Shown here: positions 24,504 to 33,600 of the stretch, piece after piece
How positions within the stretch are numbered: position 1 is the first letter of the stretch
How the letters are laid out: each line of letters opens with the position of its first letter
Assembly: GCA_934589065.1 (NCBI GenBank)
Contig: CAKTNN010000005.1
Coordinates: 1 to 64,000, forward strand
DNA from: an uncultured Oscillospiraceae bacterium
GTDB lineage: Bacteria; Bacillota; Clostridia; Oscillospirales; Oscillospiraceae
Direction: 5' to 3'
DNA: 64,000 nucleotides
Made by a program: the position numbers and the translations under genes
Notes under the pieces: generated by a model
Seen by the model: only the letters and a program-made list of their open reading frames with translations
Told to the model about the DNA's origin: nothing
The model's database searches: none

Positions 24504-27425
24504 TTACGAAATGGTAAAGCTGTTCGTGGCGACAGGGGAGCCGTTAAAGTAGACGGTTATGGTGTAGTCGCCGGATTCTGTGGGGGCTTTGGGCAAATCC
24601 AGTTCGCCCAGCTTGTAGTCACCGTCGAAGAACAGATCGTACCAGTCAATGGTTTCCTCGGAAACCAGGGTGGGGATGGGTTCGCCATTCTGATCCCGGT
24701 AGACGTACATGACCTTGATGTCCTCGTGGTCTACATAGAACTTAATGGTGGATTCCAGAACCATAGACATCTTGTCTCCGGACTGGAAGGTGGTGGTGTA
24801 GTCCTCTTCGCTCAGGTCGTCTGCCAGCCAATTGGCCTGGTTAGGCGTCTTCAAAAGCCGGGACTGAATCTTATCGGCGGATAGACCCTGGGTGGAGAAG
24901 GCCCCTGCTGCCTTGGTGGTGTAGCTTTGGCTTCCGTTGAAAATGGAGGTGTCATCCCCCACCTGCACCGTTAGGTGATAGGTGGTGTCGGGAATTCTGG
25001 GGGAAATGGAGCACTTGGCCTCGCTGCACTTGATCACGCTGGAGGTATCGGAATCATTCATGGAGTACATCAGAAGCCAGCCGTCTGCGGGGGCCTGGCC
25101 CTCGTAAGTCCAGCTTACATCCAGAGTACCCTCATCGGATTCCTGAATATCGAAGGAGGCGATGGTAATGGGGTTAGCGGAGATGGTCAGCCGGGTGGGC
25201 TCGGTCATACCGGAGGGCGTAACCTCAATGGTATAGGCCTTGTCGTTGGTGGTCTTCTTAAAGGTGGCGATGGTTCCGGTAACCGTTTGGGTTTCATCGT
25301 AGCCATCGGCATAGCAGCGAACCGTCCAGCTTTCTACGGTGGTATTTGCAGGGCCCTCCCAGCCAACGGTGAGATCTCCGCCCAGACGGGAGATGACCTC
25401 CAGGTTGCTGGCGGTGATCAGGCTGACGACCTTGAATTTTACGCTGGTCTGACCGCCCAGATTGGCCCCATCGGAGGTGGTCAGGCGGAAGGTGTATTCC
25501 TTGCCAACGGTCAGACCCTTCAAAGTTACGGTATGACCGGTGAAGTTCTGAATGATGTTGTCTTCCCCTTCGCAGGTGGCGGAAATAACCCACTCGGCGG
25601 GCTCGTGACCGTTTACCGTCAGGTTCAGCAGCACATAGCCCTCTTCCTGACCGGATACGGCGGTAAAGCTGACGATCTCGGTCTGGCCCTCGGTGGTAAA
25701 CACATCGGAAACCTGACCGGTGAGCTTATGAAGTCCGTCAACGGTTACCAGAATATTGTACAGAGAGTTGGGGGAGAGCTCGGTAAAGCTTGCCTGACCG
25801 TTGACCACACTGCTGGTTTTGCTGTTGCCGTAAACATCGGTGCAGTGGACGGTGAGCAGGCTGTCGGCTACCTGGGTATTTACCTGGACAGTCATCTCGT
25901 TCTGTGTGCCGGTGATGGTAATGCCATCCACGTTTTGCAGGTAGAAATTGTTGTAGAACCAGTAGGAGAAGAAACCCACGGCACAGGCCAGTACCAGGAT
26001 GATGAGAATCACCAGGGGGGCTTTGCTGTGGCGGTTCTTGGTGATGTCCACAGGCTGAACGTTTTCCATGACGGGCTTCTTTACAGGCCGGGGCGTCATG
26101 GTGGGATACTTCTGGCGGGGCTTTAGAATATCGTTGACCTCACTAAGCTCGCTGTCCAGATCAAATACGGATTCCTCTGCCTGGGGCGGCACCACGGGGA
26201 ACAGAACATCGGCGTCCTCTTGATGGGTTTCGGCGGGTTCCGGTGCCACCGCAACTCCGCCGGGGGTGAAGCGCATGGTGGACTGGGAGAGCACGGCCTC
26301 CTCCTGATTCACATTTGCCGACGGCTGAGGAATCTCCATACGGATGGTGGAATCCACGGCAGCGGGCTGAGCCGCCACGGGAATCTCTACGGGAATATCC
26401 ACAGGCTCCGGGGCTGCTGCGGGCTCCTCCGGGAGTACCTCGGGTGCAGCCGCTTCCGGTGCGGGCTCCGAGACGGTGGGCTCTGCAGGCTCTTGAGAAA
26501 CCGTCGGAGCTGCTGCGGGAGCGGGCTCAGACAAGGGGGTATCGTTGACAGAAGCGGTTTGCATATAGGCAACCACTGCCTGACCGAATTCCGTGGGAGA
26601 GGGCCAGCGGTCTTCCACCTTGGGGGCGCAGGCCTTCAGGATGATCTTTGCCATTTCCTCGTCTGCCATAGCGGGGGCGGGCAGAGGCTTGGCAGGATCC
26701 TCCGGCAAAACCGGCAGGACGCCATTGTTAAACAGACGGTAGAGAATCATGCCCAGGGCATAGGTGTCCAGAGTGGTGTTCAGGCTGGACATGGGATCCT
26801 TCACTTCCGGGGCGGTATATTCGCTGATAAACCGTTCCGGCATGGAGCTATAGGCCAGGTACTTCATGGAAACAAAGCCCAGGTCTGCGATTTTAAAGTG
26901 GGTTCCGTTCTCTACCATAATGTTAGAGGGTTTGAGATCGATGTACAGGTATCCGGCCCGGCGGCACAGGGAAAGGGCGGCACACATATCCAGGGCCAGG
27001 TTTACGGCCTGCAGGTGGGTAATGGAAGTGCGGCGGATGGCCTTTTCCAGAGTCCTGCCGTATTTGCTCACCAGATACACCTGGTAGCCTAGCCGACCGG
27101 TTTTCATGGGAGCAACCTGCCAGTCCTCATAGCTGACAAAGCCCTCCAGCTTTGCCATACTCTTGAGGAACGCAGCCTCGGCAGCGGTGTCGTCTGCCTG
27201 CTGGCGGAAATAGTCCAGTGCTGCGGCGGGGTCGCTATATGCACCTGTTACCAGAAGCGCATCCAGCTGAACCTGGGATGCGGGCATGGACAGGATCTTG
27301 ACGATATATTTTTGATCAGAATTCTCCTTCATTGCCGGGTGACAGCTGACGCCCGGACGCTCGGACATGGGTGAGCCAAGGACAAACCCATCCAGCAGAG
27401 GAGAAACCAATGCTTCTTCGGACAT
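24504..27425 (-). CDS. Membrane Ser/Thr protein kinase with extracellular FN3-like region
   Basis: A 973-residue protein. The N-terminal kinase domain (about residues 1-290) has candidate Lys43 in YIVKIL, the catalytic loop YIDLKPSNIM (Asp163 and Asn168), DLG (Asp181) in place of DFG, and TAPEV at about 204-208. The glycine-rich loop is hard to recognise. A Pro/Glu/Ala-rich linker (about 295-465) leads to one membrane segment (about 469-490), then about 480 extracellular residues of repeated beta-rich, FN3-like domains (for example GLTVGKEYTFRLTTSDG). No PASTA repeats are seen. AGGAGG 8 bases upstream fixes ATG 27425. It may be the wall-sensing kinase of this organism; the ireB gene is 13 kb away. 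Confidence 0.88.
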   Translation of the reverse strand: MSEEALVSPLLDGFVLGSPMSERPGVSCHPAMKENSDQKYIVKILSMPASQVQLDALLVTGAYSDPAAALDYFRQQADDTAAEAAFLKSMAKLEGFVSYEDWQVAPMKTGRLGYQVYLVSKYGRTLEKAIRRTSITHLQAVNLALDMCAALSLCRRAGYLYIDLKPSNIMVENGTHFKIADLGFVSMKYLAYSSMPERFISEYTAPEVKDPMSSLNTTLDTYALGMILYRLFNNGVLPVLPEDPAKPLPAPAMADEEMAKIILKACAPKVEDRWPSPTEFGQAVVAYMQTASVNDTPLSEPAPAAAPTVSQEPAEPTVSEPAPEAAAPEVLPEEPAAAPEPVDIPVEIPVAAQPAAVDSTIRMEIPQPSANVNQEEAVLSQSTMRFTPGGVAVAPEPAETHQEDADVLFPVVPPQAEESVFDLDSELSEVNDILKPRQKYPTMTPRPVKKPVMENVQPVDITKNRHSKAPLVILIILVLACAVGFFSYWFYNNFYLQNVDGITITGTQNEMTVQVNTQVADSLLTVHCTDVYGNSKTSSVVNGQASFTELSPNSLYNILVTVDGLHKLTGQVSDVFTTEGQTEIVSFTAVSGQEEGYVLLNLTVNGHEPAEWVISATCEGEDNIIQNFTGHTVTLKGLTVGKEYTFRLTTSDGANLGGQTSVKFKVVSLITASNLEVISRLGGDLTVGWEGPANTTVESWTVRCYADGYDETQTVTGTIATFKKTTNDKAYTIEVTPSGMTEPTRLTISANPITIASFDIQESDEGTLDVSWTYEGQAPADGWLLMYSMNDSDTSSVIKCSEAKCSISPRIPDTTYHLTVQVGDDTSIFNGSQSYTTKAAGAFSTQGLSADKIQSRLLKTPNQANWLADDLSEEDYTTTFQSGDKMSMVLESTIKFYVDHEDIKVMYVYRDQNGEPIPTLVSEETIDWYDLFFDGDYKLGELDLPKAPTESGDYTITVYFNGSPVATNSFTIS

Positions 27426-27449
27426 TTTAATCGCCTCCTTGACCCACAT

Positions 27450-27478
27450 ATCATAAAATAAAATGCCCAAAAAATCAA
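27450..27478 (-). promoter_or_regulatory. Promoter of the Ser/Thr kinase gene
   Basis: On the minus strand, TTGATT (plus-strand 27473-27478), 17-base spacer, TATGAT (27450-27455). It lies just upstream of ATG 27425. Confidence 0.6.
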
Positions 27479-27635
27479 CACTTTTATTATGAGAAACTCC
27501 AAAAAGCTGTTTTTCGACGAAAAATTGAAGGCCGCCCGGTCTGTTTCCGGGGAAGGGCGTGCCTCTTTTTGGGGGAAAAGGAAAATTTGAAAAGCCCGGG
27601 CGAAATTTTCCACAGTGATTTTTCACGGTTTCCCC

Positions 27636-27664
27636 TTGTATTCTGCAAAGAAAGGTGTTATAAT
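27636..27664 (+). promoter_or_regulatory. Promoter of the zinc-ribbon/Ig-like gene
   Basis: TTGTAT (27636-27641), 17-base spacer, TATAAT (27659-27664). Confidence 0.75.
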
Positions 27665-27737
27665 TCGACAATAATAGAGAGAATATATCTGTGGGTGGCT
27701 CAAAAAGATGAATCATCCATGGCAAGGAGGATTTTCC

Positions 27738-28787
27738 ATGAACAGGATCACTTGTGAAGTTTGCGGAACTGCGTTCCAGGATACTGCCGCCTGCTGCCCG
27801 ATTTGCGGCTGGTCACCCAAGGGGGTAGCCCCTCAGATGGAGGACGATGCAAATGTGGGTGAATTTGACCTGGGGGAAGGGACTGCTGCGGAGCCTGTAA
27901 AGAGAGCAGGAGGCGCACCTCAGGGTGGACGCCGGATTTTTGACTTTGACGAAGCAAACGGCGGTCGTGCCGTGCAGACGGATACCGAAGAGGATGATAC
28001 GGCCTACTATGGCGGTCAGCCCGGCGGGGAGGAGCCCCGGCGGCCCAATACCGCGCTGGTGGTGGTGCTGGTGCTGTTTATTGCCCTGGTGCTGCTGGCA
28101 ACCGGCGTGCTGGTGGTAAAGTTCCTGCTGCCCAAGAAGGACAGCGGCAGCGCAGAAACCACCACGCCGACCGTGATTGCGGAGACTGTGGATACCGTGC
28201 CTACGGAGGAAGAAACCACCGAGGCGCCCACCGTTCCCTGCACCAGCCTGTTTGCACCCAATGTAGAGACCCTGACCGCAGCCGGAGAAATGTGGCGGCT
28301 GAACGTTAAGGTCACCCCTGAGGATACAACGGATGAAATTACCTACGCTTCCGAAAACGAAGCCGTGGTTACGGTAAGCGCGGACGGAACCCTTACCGCC
28401 GTGGCTGACGGTACCACCAATGTGGTTATTACCTGCGGCAGCCAGGAAGTCAAGTGCCCGGTTACGGTTGCCATTGAAACCGAGCCTTCTACGGAAGCAA
28501 CGGAAGCCACCGGGGAAGCTACTGAGGAAGCAACGGAAGCAACTTCCGGCTCGGATAAGACTCTGAAACTGAAGCGTTCCGATATCACCTTCGGCAGACT
28601 GGGCGTGTCCTTTACATTGCAGCTGGATTGCGACCTGACTCCGGAGGAGGTTACCTGGAGAACCAGCAACTCCGCCATTGCCAACGTGAACAACGGCGTT
28701 GTAACCGCCATGGGTCGGGGCGTTGCCAAGATTACCGCAAAGTACGGCGACCAGGAGGTTTCCTGCGTCGTCCGCTGCAAGTTCTGA
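27738..28787 (+). CDS. Zinc-ribbon membrane protein with extracellular Ig-like (Big_2) domains
   Basis: A 349-residue protein. The N-terminus is a cytoplasmic zinc ribbon (CEVCGTAF, then CCPICGWSP). A low-complexity acidic stretch leads to one membrane segment (ALVVVLVLFIALVLLATG, about residues 103-125). Outside are a Thr/Glu-rich linker and two bacterial Ig-like domains of the Big_2 type (YASENEAVVTVSADGTLTAV and WRTSNSAIANVNNGVVTAMG), separated by a Thr/Glu/Ala repeat. AAGGAGG 7 bases before ATG 27738 fixes the start. It is divergent from the kinase and shares its plan of a cytoplasmic domain, one helix and external beta domains. Function unknown. Confidence 0.8.
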   Translation: MNRITCEVCGTAFQDTAACCPICGWSPKGVAPQMEDDANVGEFDLGEGTAAEPVKRAGGAPQGGRRIFDFDEANGGRAVQTDTEEDDTAYYGGQPGGEEPRRPNTALVVVLVLFIALVLLATGVLVVKFLLPKKDSGSAETTTPTVIAETVDTVPTEEETTEAPTVPCTSLFAPNVETLTAAGEMWRLNVKVTPEDTTDEITYASENEAVVTVSADGTLTAVADGTTNVVITCGSQEVKCPVTVAIETEPSTEATEATGEATEEATEATSGSDKTLKLKRSDITFGRLGVSFTLQLDCDLTPEEVTWRTSNSAIANVNNGVVTAMGRGVAKITAKYGDQEVSCVVRCKF

Positions 28788-28804
28788 TAATAGAAAATAA
28801 CAAG

Positions 28805-28837
28805 CGCCGGTTCCCGCCTTTGGGAACCGGCGTTTCC
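28805..28837. terminator. Hairpin terminator between convergent genes
   Basis: CGCCGGTTCCC pairs perfectly with GGGAACCGGCG around GCCTTT, then TTT. It abuts the stop of the minus-strand DUF378 gene. Confidence 0.85.
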
Positions 28838-29041
28838 TTACTCTGCATCCCGAAATGCTGCTTTTCGGAAGAAAAACGTAATGCACCACAGCCCAGCCAG
28901 GCCCACCAGTGTGTAAACAATCCGGCTGATTATGCTGGCAGAGCCGCCAAAGAGCCAGGCAACCAGGTCAAAGCGGAAAAGTCCCACAAGTCCCCAGTTG
29001 ATGCAGCCGATGACGGACAAAATCAGGGCAACCATATCCAT
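28838..29041 (-). CDS. DUF378 small membrane protein
   Basis: A 67-residue protein of the DUF378 family with two membrane helices: VALILSVIGCINWGLVGLF, carrying the family's GxxNWGLVG core, and ISRIVYTLVGLAGLWCITFF. The function of the family is unknown. AAGGAGG upstream supports ATG 29039-29041. It is a single gene, convergent with the Ig-like gene and divergent from ispE. Confidence 0.88.
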   Translation of the reverse strand: MDMVALILSVIGCINWGLVGLFRFDLVAWLFGGSASIISRIVYTLVGLAGLWCITFFFRKAAFRDAE

Positions 29042-29109
29042 GCTGCTTCCTCCTTATTTTTAGGATATGGGAAGTATGCCCCTGCTTTGGGAAATCTATG
29101 CCGGGTGGA

Positions 29110-29138
29110 TTGCTTTTTTTCCTGAAATCCGGTATAAT
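29110..29138 (+). promoter_or_regulatory. Promoter of ispE
   Basis: TTGCTT (29110-29115), 17-base spacer, TATAAT (29133-29138), 30 bases before the ispE ATG. Confidence 0.75.
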
Positions 29139-29167
29139 ACGGAAAAAGAACAAAAAGGAGCATAGTT

Positions 29168-30025
29168 ATGACGACTCTTTACGAAGGTGCCTTTGCAAAG
29201 GTAAACCTTACTCTGGATGTATTGGGTAAGCGGGAAGACGGCTACCACGATTTGAAAAGCGTTATGCAGACCATCTCCATTCGGGATGACGTGGAAATTG
29301 ATGTGGGTACGGGGAAACCCTGGACGCTTTCCTGCAGCCGGGAGGATTTGCCCCAGGACGAAACCAACCTTGCCTGGAAGGCGGCAAAGATTTTTTGCGA
29401 CAGCCTGAAAATCGATCCGGACGGAATTGCCATTCGCATTACCAAGCGCATTCCCTCCGGCGCAGGCCTGGGTGGCGGAAGCGCCGATGCAGCCGCGGTG
29501 CTGCGGGCACTGAATCGGCACTTTGATTCCCCTTTGTCCATCCTTGCCCTGGCGGAGCTGGGGGCTCAGGTGGGCAGCGACGTTCCGTTTTGCGTGCTGG
29601 GAGGCACGGCAATGGTAGAGGGAAGGGGAGAGCGGCTGCAAAAGCTGCCGGACCTTCCGGAGTGTGTGTTTGTTGTGTGCAAGCCGGAGTTCTCCGTATC
29701 CACCCCGGAACTTTACCGGAAGCTGGATACCGTTGCCATTGCTCACCACCCGGATAATCAGGCGATGGAAACAGCGCTGCTTACCGGGGACCTGGAGAAG
29801 ATTGCCGAAAATGTTTACAATGTGTTTGACCCTGTGGTTACCCAGGATCATCTGGAACTGAACTATATCAAATCCGTGTGCAATACCTACGGGGCGCTGT
29901 GCCAGCAGATGACCGGCTCCGGCAGCGCGGTGTTTGCAATCATGCCGGATTTTGAAATGGCAGCCGTGGTGTGCAATATGCTTAAAGAGAACTATCCCCA
30001 GGTTTATCTGGCAAAAGCTGTATAA
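29168..30025 (+). CDS. ispE: 4-diphosphocytidyl-2-C-methyl-D-erythritol kinase
   Basis: Phosphorylates CDP-methylerythritol, the fourth MEP-pathway step, using ATP. The 285-residue GHMP-family protein begins YEGAFAKVNLTLDVLGKREDG, with DGYHDLKSVMQTISI, the ATP loop PSGAGLGGGSADAAAVLRAL, and QMTGSGSAVFAI near the end. AGGAG precedes ATG 29168. It works between ispD and ispF, which lie 10 kb upstream on the same strand. spoIIR follows, an arrangement I recall from other clostridia. Confidence 0.95.
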   Translation: MTTLYEGAFAKVNLTLDVLGKREDGYHDLKSVMQTISIRDDVEIDVGTGKPWTLSCSREDLPQDETNLAWKAAKIFCDSLKIDPDGIAIRITKRIPSGAGLGGGSADAAAVLRALNRHFDSPLSILALAELGAQVGSDVPFCVLGGTAMVEGRGERLQKLPDLPECVFVVCKPEFSVSTPELYRKLDTVAIAHHPDNQAMETALLTGDLEKIAENVYNVFDPVVTQDHLELNYIKSVCNTYGALCQQMTGSGSAVFAIMPDFEMAAVVCNMLKENYPQVYLAKAV

Positions 30026-30037
30026 TTTTCCAATGAT

Positions 30038-30090
30038 CCGTCCAGACTGAGGGGTATCGGGCACTTTTTGCCCAATCCCTGTCTGGACGG
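30038..30090 (+). terminator. Large hairpin between ispE and spoIIR
   Basis: CCGTCCAGAC (30038-30047) pairs perfectly with GTCTGGACGG (30081-30090). An inner GGGC/GCCC stem flanks ACTTTTT. TGTTTTA follows. It may terminate ispE transcripts or control spoIIR. Confidence 0.6.
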
Positions 30091-30098
30091 TGTTTTAC

Positions 30099-30665
30099 AT
30101 GAAAAAGCTGTTTCATTTTCTCCTGGTGTGCGCGTTGGCATGGGGCTGCTTCTATGCCGGAACGGTTTTGGCGGATCGCCAGGTCTTGTCTGACCAGTGG
30201 GTACGGATCCACGTGGTTGCCAATTCGGATTCCCGGGAGGATCAGGCGCTGAAGCTTCAGGTGCGCAACGGGATACTGGAGAAACTGGAATCCTGCGGTA
30301 CTTCCTCGGAGCAGGTTTTGGAAAACCTGGAGGCGCGTTTGCCGGAAATTCGGGAAATTGCCCAAAATATTCTCCGGGAAAACGGATGTGAAGATTCCGC
30401 GGCTGTGACACTGCAAAAGGAGGCGTTTTCCCGGCGGGAAACCCAGGGGTTGAGCCTTCCGGCGGGGATTTACCAAACCCTGCGCATTACCATTGGAGAA
30501 GGTCAGGGGCACAACTGGTGGGGCGTTCTGTTCCCAAAGCTCTGTTATGGGGAAGCGGAAGACGTTTCTGCTTCTTTAACGGACAGCCTGACGGAAAAGA
30601 AGGGCATCCGCTTTTTCTTCCTGGAAAAGCTGGGGCAGCTGGAACAAAAATGGAAAGGGAACTAG
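30099..30665 (+). CDS. spoIIR: Stage II sporulation protein R
   Basis: In sporulating Firmicutes SpoIIR is made in the forespore, exported, and triggers SpoIIGA to process pro-sigma-E in the mother cell. The 188-residue protein starts with a signal or anchor segment (MKKLFHFLLVCALAWGCFYAG). The family core follows: VRIHVVANSDSREDQALKLQVRNGIL, AIYQTLRITIGEGQGHNWWGVLFPKLC, in part. ATG 30099 is chosen because the signal peptide starts there; GTG 30090 is an alternative and neither has a strong ribosome binding site. I could not find a clear sigma-F promoter. Confidence 0.93.
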   Translation: MKKLFHFLLVCALAWGCFYAGTVLADRQVLSDQWVRIHVVANSDSREDQALKLQVRNGILEKLESCGTSSEQVLENLEARLPEIREIAQNILRENGCEDSAAVTLQKEAFSRRETQGLSLPAGIYQTLRITIGEGQGHNWWGVLFPKLCYGEAEDVSASLTDSLTEKKGIRFFFLEKLGQLEQKWKGN

Positions 30666-30689
30666 GCCCTGAGAAGAAAGGATGTTAGT

Positions 30690-33600
30690 ATGCTTCATTT
30701 GCTGTTGGGAAAGGACTGGAAGGTGCTGCGCCGGGAGGTGCTGCGCCGGATTGCACAGGATGTCCGGCAGAGAAAGCCGGGGCGGGTACTGATTGTGCCG
30801 GAACTCATCAGCCATGAGGCGGAGCGGGCGCTGTGCGCCTGTGCCGGAGATACCGCCAGCCGCTATGCGGAGGTGCTTTCCTTTACCCGGCTGTGCCGGA
30901 GCGTATCGGATGAATTGGGCAAGGCCAGCCGGGAGTGCCTGGATGACGGCGGACGGGTGGTTGCCATGGCGGCGGCGGCACGGCAGCTGTCCAGTCGTCT
31001 GAAAGCTTATGCGGCCCTGGAAAGCAAGCCGGAATTTCTAAAAGAGCTTGTGGATGCGGTGGATGAATTCAAGCGCTGCTGCATCACTCCGGAGGACTTA
31101 AAGCAGGCGGCCCTGGCTTCCCAGGGAGCGTTTGCCCAGAAGCTGGAAGAGCTGGCTCTTTTGATGGAGGGCTATGATAGCCTCTGTGCCCAGGGCAGGC
31201 GAGACCCGAGAGACCGGATGACATGGCTCCTGGAGCAGTTGGAGGACTGCGATTACGGAGAAAACCACGTATTTTACATAGACGGATTCCCGGATTTTAC
31301 CCGGCAGAATATGGCAATTCTGGAACACCTGATCCAGTTCAGCCCGCAGGTTACCGTAGCCCTGAATTGCGACTGCGCGGATTCCAAACGCCTGGCCTTT
31401 GAAAAGGCGGGGGCAACGGCAGCGGAATTTCTGCGCATGGCAAAGTGCCGGGGGGTGGAGGTATGCCTGGAGGTGCTCCCAAACCCGCAGGATGACCTGG
31501 CTTCCATGGGGGAGAGCCTGTTCCAGGGGGCTATTCCTGACCTATCCGGTGGGAAAATATGTGCGTACACGGCGGATTCTGCCTGGCAGGAAACCATGGC
31601 GGCAGCCGCCAAAATACAGGAGCTGGTGCATGGCGGCTGCCGGTACCGGGATATCTCCCTGGTGGTGACGGATACGGCAGCCTACGAGGGACTGGTTGGG
31701 CTTATTTTCAAGCGGATGGGCATTCCCTTTTACCAGGCGGGCACCGAGGAAATCCTGACCAAAAGCGTGATTGCCACGGTTCTGTCCGCTCTGGACGCGG
31801 TGGTATCCGGCTTGGAGCAGCGGAACGTGCTGCGGTATCTTCGCTCCAGTATGTCCCCTTTGACGGCGGACGAATGCGACGGCGTGGAAAACTATGCCAT
31901 TATCTGGCGCATCCGGGGGAAAGCCTGGCTGGAGCCCTGGAAAAGCCACCCAGATGGCCTTTCCGGTGCTTGGGACGAGGATAGCCGCGCCAGACTGGAA
32001 AAGCTGAATACCCTGCGGCAAACTGCCATGGAGCCCCTGAAAACGTTGAGCCTGGGCTTTCAGAATGCCGAAAACTTGCAGGAGCAGGTATTGGCGGTGT
32101 ATGCTTTCTTGCAGGATATCCGTCTGGAGCAGCGGCTGGAAGAGCTGGCAGCCGCGCTGGATGCCCAAGGGGATAATCGCAGCGCCCAGATTCTCAATCA
32201 GCTGTGGGAGATACTGCTGTCTGCCCTGGAGCAGATGCACGATGTCCTGGGGCAAACCCACTGGGAGCCGGAGCATTTTCTCCGGCTGTTCCGTCTGCTG
32301 CTGAGCCAGTACGATGTGGGCACCATTCCCCCGGTATTGGATGCAGTGCAGGTAGGGCCTGTAACCGCTTTGCGGTGTCATGAATGCAAGCACTTGCTGC
32401 TTTTGGGAGCTCAGGAGGGCTGCCTTCCCGGCTATTCCGGGGCAAAGGGAGTTCTGACAGACCAGGAGCGGGTTGCCCTGCGAAAGCTGGGCGTCCCTTT
32501 GACCGGCGGAGCAATGGAGGGCATCCAGGAGGAGTTTGCGGAAATCTATGGGGTGTTCTGCGGGGCGTCCCAATCGGTAAGCGTCTATTGCAGCGGAGAG
32601 CAGAGCTCCTATCTCTTCCGTCGGCTGGGGCAGATGGCGGGGAAAATCACCCCCGTATCGGAAAACATGGAATTTGCCGGGGCAAACAGCCGGGAGGCCG
32701 GTGCATGGCTTGCTCGATGGCGGCAGGAGAATGTGGCCCGGGAACTGGGACTGGAAGCCGATTACCGTCAGGCTGCCGACCAGGCAGACTACGATCTGGG
32801 AGCGGTGGAGCCTGGAACGGTGAAAAAGCTCTACGGCAGAAAGCTGGAGCTTTCCGCTTCTCAGGTGGATACCCAGGCGGAGTGCCGGCTTTTGTATTTC
32901 CTGAAATATGGTCTGCGGGCAAAGGAGCGGAAGGAAGCGGAGGTTGACCCGGCGGAGTTTGGCAGCTATGTCCATTCCGTGCTGGAAAATACCGGACGGG
33001 CGGTTATGGAGCTTGGAGGGTTTCATCAGGTCAGCCTGGAAAAAACCCTGGCCCTTGCCAGAACTTTTTCCGATGACTACGCAAAAGAGCGCTTCCGGGA
33101 TGTGGATTCCAAGCGAAGCCAATATCTGTTCCGGCGGAACGGTCAGGAACTGGATATGATCGTGGAGGAACTGTGGAAGGAGCTGAATGTCTCTGCATTC
33201 CAGCCCGGCGGCTTTGAAGTCGCCTTCGGTAAGGACGGGAAAATGCCTGCCATTTCCATCCCCAATGAAAAAATGGAAGCTGAGCTCCGGGGATACGTGG
33301 ATCGGGTGGATATCTGGCAGGGAAAACCCGGCAGCTTCCTGCGAGTGACGGACTATAAAACAGGACAGAAAAGCTTTGATTACTGCGATGTTTCCCAGGG
33401 AGTCGGCTTGCAGATGCTGCTGTATCTGTTTGCCCTGGAACAGGGCGGTCAGGCTTTGTTTGGGGAAAAACAAAGGTGCGCCGGGGTGGAGTATTTCCCG
33501 GCGAGAGTTCCCTATCTCTCCGCAGACGGCCCTTTGACGCCGGAGGAGACGGAAAAGGAGCGAAGCAAACAGTGGATGCGTTCCGGCCTGTTCCTTCATG

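Larger units (their letters stand above)
27426..27737. other. Divergent promoter region, no gene
   Basis: About 310 bases between the divergent kinase and Ig-like genes. It contains one promoter for each direction. In-frame upstream starts on both sides lack ribosome binding sites or precede the promoters. Confidence 0.7.

Noticed and set aside
24975..26126. Open frame of 383 codons on the plus strand, opposite the kinase FN3 region
   Set aside because: The minus strand reads a coherent kinase/FN3 protein with a strong ribosome binding site; the plus frame has none.
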